NCBI GenBank assembly: GCA_946626535.1
Contig: CAMOUK010000027.1
Coordinates: 1-18,264, forward strand
Source: an uncultured Caryophanales bacterium
GTDB taxonomy: Bacteria > Bacillota_I > Bacilli_A > Acholeplasmatales > Anaeroplasmataceae
Direction: 5' to 3'
Length of the DNA: 18,264 nucleotides
The position numbers and the translations under genes were made by a program. Of this stretch, positions 1 through 7,245 are shown in pieces; the stretch's first letter is position 1, and each line of letters begins with the position of its first letter. The notes beneath the pieces are model-generated. The model was not told the origin of the DNA. It was given only the letters and a program-made list of their open reading frames with translations, and searched no databases.

Positions 1-1137
1 TATAAGCCTCAACCCGTAAGAAGAGTTTATATTCCAAAATCCAATGGCAAATTAAGACCTCTAGGAATACCAACTGTGGTTGATAGGGTTATACAACAGG
101 CAATAGCCCAAAGATTAGTACCAATATATGAAAATATATTTAGTGATTTTTCTTATGGCTTTAGACCAAGTAGGGACTGTCACACGGCAATGAATAAGGT
201 GTTAGAGTATCTTAATCAAGGGTTTGAATGGGTAATCGATTTAGATATCGAAAAGTATTTTGATACAGTAAATCACGATAAATTAATCTCAATACTTAGG
301 GAGCAAGTAAATGATAGTCATACGCTTCATTTGATACGTAAGTTTTTACAAGCAGGAGTAATGGATAATGGCTTAGTTTCATCAACTACCATTGGAGTAC
401 CACAAGGTGGCCCATTATCTCCAATACTATCCAATATCTATTTAGATAAATTTGATAAAGAATTAGAGTCAAGAGGCTTACACTTTGTGAGATATGCCGA
501 CGATTGTAATATATTTGTTAGAACTGATGTATCAGCTGAACGTGTAATGAAATCAGTTACTTCGTGGCTAGAAAGAAAGTTATTTCTTAAGGTTTCAGCA
601 ACTAAGACTAAAATCACAAGACCTTCAAATAGTAATTTCTTAGGATTTACTTTTTGGAAGAATAGTGATAAATGGCAATGCAAACCCGGAAATGACCGTA
701 AAGCAAAGCTTTATGAAAAGATAAAAGTAGTACTTAAAAGAAAGCACGCTGTATCAAAACCTTTAGCAATTACATTCACCAAGCTAAACCAAATAATTCG
801 AGGATGGATAAACTATTTCCGTATTGGAAGTATGAAACGTTTCATTGATGAATTTGGTCAATGGTTAAGACATAAAGTTAGAGCGATAATTGTTAAACAA
901 TGGAAGAAACCTAGAACAATATATAGAAATCTTCAAATGATAAATAAAGCCTATAATGGTGGTATCACTGATGAAGAAATATATTCAGTAGCCAATACAA
1001 GACTAGGTTGGTATAGGCAAAGTGGTATGAAAACAGTTGGGTATATCTTAAACCCAAAGATACTTTCAAAGCCAAATAAAAAGAGGAATAGACCGGGACT
1101 GGTCAATCCTCTTTCCTACTATCTTAGTAGTTTGTGA
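1..1137 (+). CDS. ltrA: Group II intron reverse transcriptase/maturase, 5'-truncated by window
   Basis: Intron-encoded protein that binds the intron RNA, helps it splice and copies it into DNA during retrohoming. The frame is open from base 1, and the first visible residues ([20 protein letters not shown]) already match the RT finger region, so the real start is upstream. A GTG at 76 is only an internal valine of the [11 protein letters not shown] motif. Palm motifs follow: [16 protein letters not shown], then [10 protein letters not shown], then the catalytic YADD box at 493-504. The X/thumb (GIIM maturase) region includes [14 protein letters not shown]. The protein ends soon after with SYYLSSL and has no HNH endonuclease domain, so it belongs to one of the endonuclease-less bacterial lineages. 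It looks intact in the part seen. The class (C, D or other) cannot be settled here. Confidence 0.93.
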   Translation, partial: YKPQPVRRVYIPKSNGKLRPLGIPTVVDRVIQQAIAQRLVPIYENIFSDFSYGFRPSRDCHTAMNKVLEYLNQGFEWVIDLDIEKYFDTVNHDKLISILREQVNDSHTLHLIRKFLQAGVMDNGLVSSTTIGVPQGGPLSPILSNIYLDKFDKELESRGLHFVRYADDCNIFVRTDVSAERVMKSVTSWLERKLFLKVSATKTKITRPSNSNFLGFTFWKNSDKWQCKPGNDRKAKLYEKIKVVLKRKHAVSKPLAITFTKLNQIIRGWINYFRIGSMKRFIDEFGQWLRHKVRAIIVKQWKKPRTIYRNLQMINKAYNGGITDEEIYSVANTRLGWYRQSGMKTVGYILNPKILSKPNKKRNRPGLVNPLSYYLSSL

Positions 1138-1150
1138 TAAATATAAATGT

Positions 1151-1182
1151 AGCGCCGTATACGAGACCCGTACGTACGGTGC
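1151..1182 (+). ncRNA. Group II intron domain V
   Basis: Domain V is the catalytic hairpin of the ribozyme. Bases 1152-1159 (GCGCCGTA) pair with 1175-1182 (TACGGTGC) with one G-U wobble. A two-base CG bulge lies at 1173-1174, then a short upper stem 1160-1163/1169-1172 is capped by a five-base loop. The lower stem, two-base bulge and upper stem are the signature of domain V, and an AGC triad sits at its 5' edge. The fold was done by hand, without covariance scoring. Confidence 0.8.
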
Positions 1183-1185
1183 AAT

Positions 1186-1223
1186 GGGAGGGGCAAAGAA
1201 TTATTTTCTTTCCTCTACCCTAT
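1186..1223 (+). ncRNA. Group II intron domain VI with branch-point A
   Basis: GGG 1186-1188 pairs with CCC 1218-1220. AGGGG 1189-1193 pairs with 1212-1216. AAAGAA 1195-1200 pairs with TTCTTT 1206-1211, closing a five-base loop. A1217 is the one unpaired base between the two lower helices and sits seven from a 3' terminal AT at 1222-1223, as expected for the lariat branch point. The hairpin is not followed by a T-run, so it is not a transcription terminator. Confidence 0.75.
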
Positions 1224-1233
1224 TTCATACTAC

Positions 1234-1263
1234 TTTACTAATCTTTTTATTATATGTTAAAAT
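1234..1263 (+). promoter_or_regulatory. Putative promoter of the c-di-GMP/phosphorelay operon
   Basis: An extended -10 (TG, one base, TAAAAT at 1258-1263) lies 18 bases downstream of a weak -35 (TTTACT, 1234-1239). It sits between the group II intron end and the first operon gene, about 55 bases before the ATG at 1320. A second TATAAT overlaps at 1263-1268, so the exact -10 is uncertain. Confidence 0.45.
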
Positions 1264-1319
1264 ATAATATATATATTTTTTGCAATTACAAACTTAATAT
1301 TACAAATAGAGGTGTTATT

Positions 1320-3002
1320 ATGAATGAACACAATTTTATTTTTGGTAATGAAAAAAGATTGATTCTAATCGCAGATGATGAATATGTCAATCGTGAAATA
1401 TTAGGAAATATTTTAGAAAGCGAATATGACATAATTTATGCAGAAGATGGACTAGAGACTTTAAAGCTTATTAAAGAAAATATAGATAAGCTTTCTTTAG
1501 TTTTGCTTGATTTAATAATGCCTAAAATGGATGGCTTAGAGCTATTAGAAAGGCTTCGAGATGATTCTAAGCTATCTAATATTCCAGTAATAGTTATAAC
1601 ATCAGATCAACTATCTGAAGAAAAAAGCTTAAGCCTTGGTGCGGCAGATTTTATTCCAAAACCATATCCAAGACAAACTGTTATTAAGGCTAGAATAAAA
1701 AGAACTATAGTTTTATATGAGGATAGAAGAATAATTAATTATACTGAAAGAGATCTTCTAACTAGACTATATAATAAGGAATATTTTTATCAATATGCTT
1801 CATTATATGATAAATATTATGATGATATTATGGATGCTATATTTATAGATATTAGGCATTTCCATATAATTAATGATCGATTTGGTAATCATTATAGTGA
1901 TGAAGTATTAAAAACTACAGCTAGTATATTAAAAGGAATTGCCAAAAGATTAAATGGAATGGTCTGCCGTAAGGAAAAGGATTCATTTATGCTATACCTT
2001 AAGCATCAAGATGATTATTCATTTATCTTAGATGAATTAAGGAAGAGAAATAAAGATATAGTATATCGTATAGGCGTATATGAAAATGTTGATAAGAATA
2101 TTGATGTAACTATTAGATTTGATAGAGCTAAGTTAGCATCAGATAAATTAAAAACATCTATGACTAAAAATATTGAATATTATAATGAAAAGATGCGTGA
2201 AAAGGAATTATATGAAGAACAATTAATTTATGATTTTGAAAAATCATTATTAAATAATGAATTTGAAGTATATTATCAGCCTAAATTTAATGTAAAGGGT
2301 GATAAGCCTTATCTATCTAGCGCGGAGGCATTAATTCGTTGGTTCCATCCTACCTTAGGTTTAATTTCTCCTGCTGGTTTTATTCCACTATTTGAAGAAA
2401 ATGGTCTTATTCAAAGATTAGATAGATTTGTATGGAGCGAGGTTGGAAAGAAGATAAAGGAGTGGAAGGAGACTTTAGGTTTTTATGTACCTATATCTGT
2501 AAATGTGTCAAGGATAGATATGTATGAGCCTGATTTTATAGATACATTATTAAAAATTATTAATGATAATAATTTAAGTACTAAAGATATTTATCTTGAA
2601 ATTACAGAATCAGCTTATACATCTAATTCAGCTCAGATGATTGAAATAGTAAATAAATTAAGAGCCTTAGGCTTTAGTATTGAAATGGATGATTTTGGTA
2701 CTGGTTATTCATCACTTAATATGATATCTGAGCTTCCAATAGATGTATTAAAGCTAGATATGCTATTTGTTAAAAATGCTTCTAAAAAAAATGATACAAA
2801 AATAGTAGAAGTTATAATTGATATCGCTAAGTATTTAGGTGCTCCTGTTATAGCTGAGGGTGTAGAAACAAAGACTCAAGTTGATTTATTAAAAAGCTTA
2901 GGCTGTGATATTATTCAAGGCTATTATTTTTCAAAGCCAATTTCAGCAGCTGAATTTGAAAAATATATTATAGCTAGGAAGGAAGAGCTATGTCTAAATT
3001 AG
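1320..3002 (+). CDS. Response regulator with degenerate GGDEF and intact EAL: c-di-GMP phosphodiesterase
   Basis: Predicted cytoplasmic phosphodiesterase hydrolysing cyclic di-GMP, controlled by phosphorylation of its receiver domain. The start is ATG 1320 because GAGGTG lies five bases before it. An in-frame ATG at 1254 overlaps the promoter and adds a non-conserved leader. In the 560-residue protein, a REC domain covers about 10-135: acidic pair D19/D20, phospho-acceptor D64 in LLDLIMPKMDG, T94, K114. A GGDEF-family domain (about 145-290) has EKDSF at 219-223 where GGDEF should be, so it cannot make c-di-GMP and may bind GTP or act structurally. The EAL domain (about 300-555) keeps E336 of EAL, N395, the ITES glutamate region, D457/D458 in DDFGTG, K478, E513 and Q533, so it should be active. 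The gene is first in a four-gene operon with an HPt protein and a hybrid kinase, the expected phosphodonors. The phosphatase-versus-kinase direction of control is unknown. Confidence 0.9.
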   Translation: MNEHNFIFGNEKRLILIADDEYVNREILGNILESEYDIIYAEDGLETLKLIKENIDKLSLVLLDLIMPKMDGLELLERLRDDSKLSNIPVIVITSDQLSEEKSLSLGAADFIPKPYPRQTVIKARIKRTIVLYEDRRIINYTERDLLTRLYNKEYFYQYASLYDKYYDDIMDAIFIDIRHFHIINDRFGNHYSDEVLKTTASILKGIAKRLNGMVCRKEKDSFMLYLKHQDDYSFILDELRKRNKDIVYRIGVYENVDKNIDVTIRFDRAKLASDKLKTSMTKNIEYYNEKMREKELYEEQLIYDFEKSLLNNEFEVYYQPKFNVKGDKPYLSSAEALIRWFHPTLGLISPAGFIPLFEENGLIQRLDRFVWSEVGKKIKEWKETLGFYVPISVNVSRIDMYEPDFIDTLLKIINDNNLSTKDIYLEITESAYTSNSAQMIEIVNKLRALGFSIEMDDFGTGYSSLNMISELPIDVLKLDMLFVKNASKKNDTKIVEVIIDIAKYLGAPVIAEGVETKTQVDLLKSLGCDIIQGYYFSKPISAAEFEKYIIARKEELCLN

Positions 3003-3331
3003 ATAAATTAATTAAATATATAAATACTTCAGAAGGTTTAGAGCGTTGCTTAAATAATGAAGAATTTTATTTAAGGTTAGTTAATAAGGCTTTAAATGAT
3101 GATTCTTATTTAAAATTAAAAGAAGAAATTGATAATAAGAATATAGATGAAGCTTTTAAAATAGCTCACAGTTTAAAGGGAGTACTTGGAAATCTTTCAA
3201 TTACTCCAATGTATGAAATAGCTTATGAACTTACAGAGCTATTAAGAAATAAAAAGGATATAGATTATAAAGAATATGTAGAAAAGTTATTAGAGATTAG
3301 GGATGAATTATTATTAATTATTAAAGAATAA
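2990..3331 (+). CDS. Stand-alone histidine phosphotransfer (HPt) protein
   Basis: A 113-residue all-helical protein of the HPt family, which shuttles phosphoryl groups between receiver domains. The signature AHSLKGVLGNL places the phospho-accepting histidine at residue 60, followed by a helix ending in YELTELLR, as in the four-helix bundle of HPt proteins. The start at ATG 2990 lies inside the end of the phosphodiesterase gene (13-base overlap in another frame), with a GGAAGG ribosome site just before, so the two are translationally coupled. The hybrid kinase starts 13 bases after this stop. Inference: it relays phosphate from the kinase's C-terminal receivers to the REC domain of the EAL protein. 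Confidence 0.88.
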   Translation: MSKLDKLIKYINTSEGLERCLNNEEFYLRLVNKALNDDSYLKLKEEIDNKNIDEAFKIAHSLKGVLGNLSITPMYEIAYELTELLRNKKDIDYKEYVEKLLEIRDELLLIIKE

Positions 3332-3344
3332 GCTTGGTGATTTT

Positions 3345-5795
3345 ATGAAAAAATTATGGATTGGAATTGTCAACATTTTAATAATGCTTCTAATAGTTTT
3401 ATTTGTAATTATATATACTAATACTGAAAGAAGTAAGGTATATGATAATCAAATAAAGCTTTTTGAGAGTACCGCAGTTCGTATGAATTATATGACAGAA
3501 AATTATTTAAAAAATGAACAAGATATCTGTGACAACTGGGCTAATTATATTAATTCAAAAGAATTAGATATAGATGATGCCTTAGATTTTATTACTGTAT
3601 CTAAAAAAAATATAATTGCCTCTGCCCATATTATTTATAAGGATACATTAAGTGGTCTATCATCAGTCCCATCTATAAAGGATTCTACTAATTATTCAAT
3701 TTCTTATAGTGAAATAGGATTATTTAAAAAGCTAGATTGGATATCAGATAAATCTGATTCAATTAATGTTTCTAGAGCCTATACTAATCCAATTGATGCG
3801 ATACAGTCTATGGCTTTTTGTAGAAGTGTAAGATTATTTGATGGAACAGATTATAAGGATGCTTTTCTATTAAGAGTTATACCAGTATCAATTATTACTG
3901 ATAAGCTTAATCTAACCCAAGAGGGTGTAGGAAATATTGAGCTATCATTAATAGATACTGAAGGTAATTATATTATTCGTGATACTGCCTATAAGAATTC
4001 AAATTTCTTTGAATTTTATAAATCATATAATGATGTTAATGAAAAGAGCCTTGAGGATTTAAAGAAAAATATTGTAGGTAATTCAGGCTCATTTGAAATG
4101 AAAAACTCATTTGGCACAAAATGTGTAATTGCCCATACCCCAATTGCCACAGTAGGTGGTTGGGTATTATTAAGCTATATTGAGGCATCTAATTTATCAG
4201 TTACTAATAATAATTGGATGTTGGTTGGAATTATTTCATTTGGCTTAATTATGTTATTAATTATAGATATAATTTATGCCCAGCATTTTTATGTGAAGCT
4301 AAAATATTTATCTAAACAGGCAGATTTAGCTAATAAGGCTAAAACTGATTTCCTATCAACTATGTCACATGATATAAGAACTCCTATGAATGCCATAGTA
4401 GGTCTTACAACTTTAACTGAAAAAAATATTGATAATAAGGAGCTTGTTAAAGACTATAATAGAAAGATTTCTTTAGCTAGTAATCATCTATTAACATTAA
4501 TAAATGATATATTAGATATATCTAAGGTGGAAAGTGGAAAGATCAGCTTAAATCCAATATCATTTTCTTTAGTTGATATGATAGAAAATTTAGTTAATGT
4601 TTCTAATCCAATAATTAAAGAAAAGAACATAGATTTTAAATTCTATACTAAAAATATAATTAGTGAAAATCTATATGCTGATAAGCTTAGATTAAATCAA
4701 ATATTTATCAATATTTTATCTAATGCCTTAAAGTATACAGAAAATGGTGGAAGTGTATTAGTAGAATTAATAGAGGATGTATCAGATAGGGCTGACTATG
4801 TAAGGCTAAAATATATCGTTAGTGATACAGGTATTGGTATGTCAGAAGAATTTATGGCTAAGATGTATAATCCTTTTATTAGAGAAACAGATAGTAGAAT
4901 TAATAGAATTGAGGGTACGGGATTAGGTCTTGCCATTACGAAGAAAATTGTAGATTTGATGGATGGTAGTATAGAGTGCGAAAGTAAATTAAATGAAGGC
5001 ACTAAATTTACTATTAGTCTAGAAATTAAAAAGGATAATGATAATGCTGATTTAAGGTTTGATGGAATTAATATTTTATTAATTGATAGTGATGAAAAAG
5101 CCTTAGATAGTGAAGAAGAAATTATTAATTCATTAAATGCGAAAGCTATTAAAGCTAAGTATGATGATAATTTATTAGAATTAGCTAAAAATGTAGATAT
5201 TATATTATTAGATTATAATGATAGCTTATTAAATGAATTAAAAAAATCTAATAAGCCAATTATTATAACATCTATTTATGATGTTGAGGCTAAGGCTTCT
5301 GGCTTTATTAGTAAGCCAATATTTAGAAGTACACTTTATAATAAGATAAATGAAATCTTAGGTATTGATGATAAGAAGGTTATAAAGGCTGATGATTATA
5401 GTGATATTGCAGATATGAATATATTAATTGCTGAGGATAATGATATTAATTATGAAATCATTAATGAAATGCTTAAGATGTATCATATTAATACAAAAAG
5501 AGCTATTGATGGTATGGAATGTCTAAATATTATTAAAGAAGCTAAGCCTAATTCATTTGATTTAATATTTATGGATATCCAAATGCCTAAGATGAATGGT
5601 CTTGAGGTTACAAAAAATATAAGATTATTAGATACATGGGCAAAGGATATACCAATTATAGCTATGACAGCAGATGCATTTTCTGAAAATATAAATGAAT
5701 GTTTAAATGCAGGTATGAATGGCCATATTTCAAAGCCTATAGATCTAAATGTTGTTTTAAAGGAAATTAGAAGAATAAAGGAGGAAAAAATATGA
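3345..5795 (+). CDS. Membrane hybrid sensor histidine kinase with two receiver domains
   Basis: An 816-residue sensor kinase. A membrane segment at about 5-25 and another at about 291-313 enclose a ~260-residue extracytoplasmic sensor region, possibly Cache-like (LIDTEGNYIIRD near 203), with no clear HAMP after it. The HisKA motif SHDIRTPMNA carries H342. The ATPase part has the N box (NILSNALKY, N460), DTGIG at 494-498 and GTGLGL at 524-529, all intact. The first receiver (about 576-672) is short, with D580/D582, D623, S643 and K657. The second (about 692-812) is canonical: E697/D698, D744 in MDIQMPKMNG, T775, K797. The gene follows the HPt gene by 13 bases, with GGTGA before its ATG. Its stop TGA overlaps the ATG of the lipoprotein gene. 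Expected role: sense an extracellular ligand, possibly through that lipoprotein, and feed phosphate through the HPt protein to the EAL response regulator. Confidence 0.92.
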   Translation: MKKLWIGIVNILIMLLIVLFVIIYTNTERSKVYDNQIKLFESTAVRMNYMTENYLKNEQDICDNWANYINSKELDIDDALDFITVSKKNIIASAHIIYKDTLSGLSSVPSIKDSTNYSISYSEIGLFKKLDWISDKSDSINVSRAYTNPIDAIQSMAFCRSVRLFDGTDYKDAFLLRVIPVSIITDKLNLTQEGVGNIELSLIDTEGNYIIRDTAYKNSNFFEFYKSYNDVNEKSLEDLKKNIVGNSGSFEMKNSFGTKCVIAHTPIATVGGWVLLSYIEASNLSVTNNNWMLVGIISFGLIMLLIIDIIYAQHFYVKLKYLSKQADLANKAKTDFLSTMSHDIRTPMNAIVGLTTLTEKNIDNKELVKDYNRKISLASNHLLTLINDILDISKVESGKISLNPISFSLVDMIENLVNVSNPIIKEKNIDFKFYTKNIISENLYADKLRLNQIFINILSNALKYTENGGSVLVELIEDVSDRADYVRLKYIVSDTGIGMSEEFMAKMYNPFIRETDSRINRIEGTGLGLAITKKIVDLMDGSIECESKLNEGTKFTISLEIKKDNDNADLRFDGINILLIDSDEKALDSEEEIINSLNAKAIKAKYDDNLLELAKNVDIILLDYNDSLLNELKKSNKPIIITSIYDVEAKASGFISKPIFRSTLYNKINEILGIDDKKVIKADDYSDIADMNILIAEDNDINYEIINEMLKMYHINTKRAIDGMECLNIIKEAKPNSFDLIFMDIQMPKMNGLEVTKNIRLLDTWAKDIPIIAMTADAFSENINECLNAGMNGHISKPIDLNVVLKEIRRIKEEKI

Positions 5796-7042
5796 AAAAG
5801 CTATTTGGAGTTTTAAGTTCTTTTGTATTTATTCTTGGACTATTTTCTTGTTCAAAAAAAGATAATGAATTTAAACCGTCATTTGATATAGATAAAGAAT
5901 ATCATATTAATGTTGTAGGACATTATGAAAATTTTGAAGCTATAGAGGATGAATTTGTTAGATTTAATAAATATTATCCAAAAGCTAAATTAAAATATAC
6001 ATATTTAGATAATTATAATAAAATCATCTCAACGGCTTTAAATAGTCAGGATGCGCCAGATATTTTCTTTACATTTCCTTGGATGATAAATGATTCTAAT
6101 TATTCTGAGCTTTTTACCTTCACAGAGGACTTTTCAACAAGTCCTGGAGGAATTGATCTATCAGTTATTAGAGATGGTCTAATAACAAAAAAAGATAGTG
6201 AAACACCGATGCTTCCAATTTATGTAACGACCTATGGAATGATGGTAAATGAGGATTTATTTAATAAGGAAAATATTAATATTCCTAATACCTATAGTGA
6301 ATTAGTTGATTCATGTCAAAAATTTAAGGATAAGGGCTATGAAAATGTGATGATGGGTCACACATCACTTATCATGTATCCTATGTATTTCCCTAATGTT
6401 TGTCATAATATAAAGGATAATAAAACTGCCATTAATGATTTAAATGAATTAAAGCCGGAGGCTGGAAGCTATTTAAGAGAATCATTAAATCAGGTTTCAA
6501 GCTTTATGAATAAGGGTTTTATTAATTTAGATAATTGTAGCACCTTAAAAAATGATTATGATGCCGTCATAAAAAGATTCTTCCAGGGCGATATTCCTAT
6601 GATGCTTGCCTCAGGTCAAACTGTATCAGGTACAGAAAAAAGGGAGAAGCAATCAGAGGCATTCACAAATAATCCATTTAAATATAGCCTAAGACCAGTT
6701 CCATCTTTAGATAATGGCGGTGTATTTTTAAATAGTGTTAATCTATGCTTCTCAGTAAATAAGAAGAGTAAGAATTTAGATATTACTAATGAATTTATGA
6801 GATTCTTAATTAACAATAAGGAATTAGGCAATATGTCAAAAATAAAAAGATTAATGACATCTGCTAAGGATATGTCACTAGATAATATATATGCTTCCTT
6901 CAGCAACGCAGAAGCAATCTATATATCTAATCTAGGACTAAATGATAAGGCAGATCAAAAGATACGTACAGCTGGTAGTAAGGTAGCTCAAGGTAAAATG
7001 AGTGTAGATGAGGCTGTTAGTAATTGGTATAGTGTTGAATAA
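5792..7042 (+). CDS. Extracellular solute-binding lipoprotein (family 1), no permease partner
   Basis: A 416-residue ABC-type binding protein anchored to the outer face of the membrane. The N terminus MKKLFGVLSSFVFILGLFSC is a lipoprotein signal with the acylated cysteine at residue 20. The mature part has the family 1 pattern of sugar/oligosaccharide binders: NVVGHYENFEAIEDEFVRF, SQDAPDIFFTFPWM, and TTYGMMVNEDLFNKENI before NTYSEL. The start overlaps the kinase stop by four bases (ATGA), and GGAGG at 5780-5784 lies inside the kinase gene, so translation is coupled. No ABC permease or ATPase gene is nearby, and a terminator follows. The best inference is that it is a ligand-presenting subunit of the kinase rather than part of an importer. 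A permease encoded elsewhere remains possible, and the ligand is unknown. Confidence 0.87.
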   Translation: MKKLFGVLSSFVFILGLFSCSKKDNEFKPSFDIDKEYHINVVGHYENFEAIEDEFVRFNKYYPKAKLKYTYLDNYNKIISTALNSQDAPDIFFTFPWMINDSNYSELFTFTEDFSTSPGGIDLSVIRDGLITKKDSETPMLPIYVTTYGMMVNEDLFNKENINIPNTYSELVDSCQKFKDKGYENVMMGHTSLIMYPMYFPNVCHNIKDNKTAINDLNELKPEAGSYLRESLNQVSSFMNKGFINLDNCSTLKNDYDAVIKRFFQGDIPMMLASGQTVSGTEKREKQSEAFTNNPFKYSLRPVPSLDNGGVFLNSVNLCFSVNKKSKNLDITNEFMRFLINNKELGNMSKIKRLMTSAKDMSLDNIYASFSNAEAIYISNLGLNDKADQKIRTAGSKVAQGKMSVDEAVSNWYSVE

Positions 7043-7104
7043 AGATGCTAAGTGACATCTTAAGTATTTGCTTATCGATAATAGAATAAGTAGTTGAATA
7101 ACAA

Positions 7105-7134
7105 ATAGCTCCGTAGAAATACGGACTATTTTTT
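7105..7134 (+). terminator. Rho-independent terminator of the signalling operon
   Basis: ATAG and CCGTA pair with TACGG and CTAT around a GAAA tetraloop, with a small internal mismatch, and the hairpin runs into six T residues. It ends the four-gene operon about 60 bases after its last stop. Confidence 0.8.
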
Positions 7135-7179
7135 ATTAATTATGAAAACGAAATCATTGCTATTTTGTCTATAAGGAGA

Positions 7180-7208
7180 TTGCACAAATAGCTTAATTTT
7201 GCTATAAT
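7180..7208 (+). promoter_or_regulatory. Promoter of the PPi-phosphofructokinase gene
   Basis: TTGCAC (7180-7185), a 17-base spacer and a perfect TATAAT (7203-7208) preceded by TG at the extended -10 position. This is the most consensus-like housekeeping promoter in the window. The leader to the start codon is about 30 bases, with no visible operator or riboswitch. Confidence 0.8.
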
Positions 7209-7245
7209 TTTAAACTAGAAAGACGATATAAAATTAAAGGAGAAT

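Larger units (their letters stand above)
1..1223 (+). mobile_element. Group II intron, 3' portion (5' end outside window)
   Basis: A reverse transcriptase/maturase reading frame is followed 14 bases later by an RNA segment that folds as group II domains V and VI, which together mark the end of a retrotransposing group II intron. The 3' boundary is placed at 1223 because the intron would end in AT (the usual AY), with the bulged branch-point A at 1217 seventh from the end. The boundary is inferred and could be off by a base or two. Domains I-III and the 5' splice site lie to the left of the window. The host gene that follows begins about 100 bases after the boundary and its promoter about 10 bases after, so the insertion lies in an intergenic region and does not break the downstream operon. 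Confidence 0.85.

Noticed and set aside
76..78. GTG at 76 as the start of the reverse transcriptase
   Set aside because: The frame is open back to base 1 and the upstream residues match the conserved RT N-terminal region, so this codon is an internal valine.
438..683. Open frame on the minus strand opposite the reverse transcriptase
   Set aside because: It lies wholly opposite a strongly supported gene, has no recognisable motif, and is explained by base composition.
1254..1319. Earlier in-frame ATG at 1254 for the EAL-domain protein
   Set aside because: It overlaps the putative promoter, has no ribosome site, and the 22 extra residues do not resemble a receiver domain. ATG 1320 has GAGGTG five bases before it.
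4796..5002. Open frame on the minus strand opposite the kinase ATPase domain
   Set aside because: Low-complexity Ile/Leu/Ser-rich translation opposite conserved DTGIG and GTGLGL motifs.
6616..6906. Open frame on the minus strand opposite the binding-protein gene
   Set aside because: No ribosome site or known family pattern; it is the shadow of a gene with a clear product.
7042..7061. Small inverted repeat AAGATG/CATCTT directly after the binding-protein stop
   Set aside because: A six-base stem with an eight-base loop and no T-run; a much better terminator follows at 7105-7134.
7043..7245. Possible riboswitch or small RNA in the 200-base gap before pfp
   Set aside because: Apart from the terminator and promoter there is no conserved-looking aptamer or paired structure that I can support.
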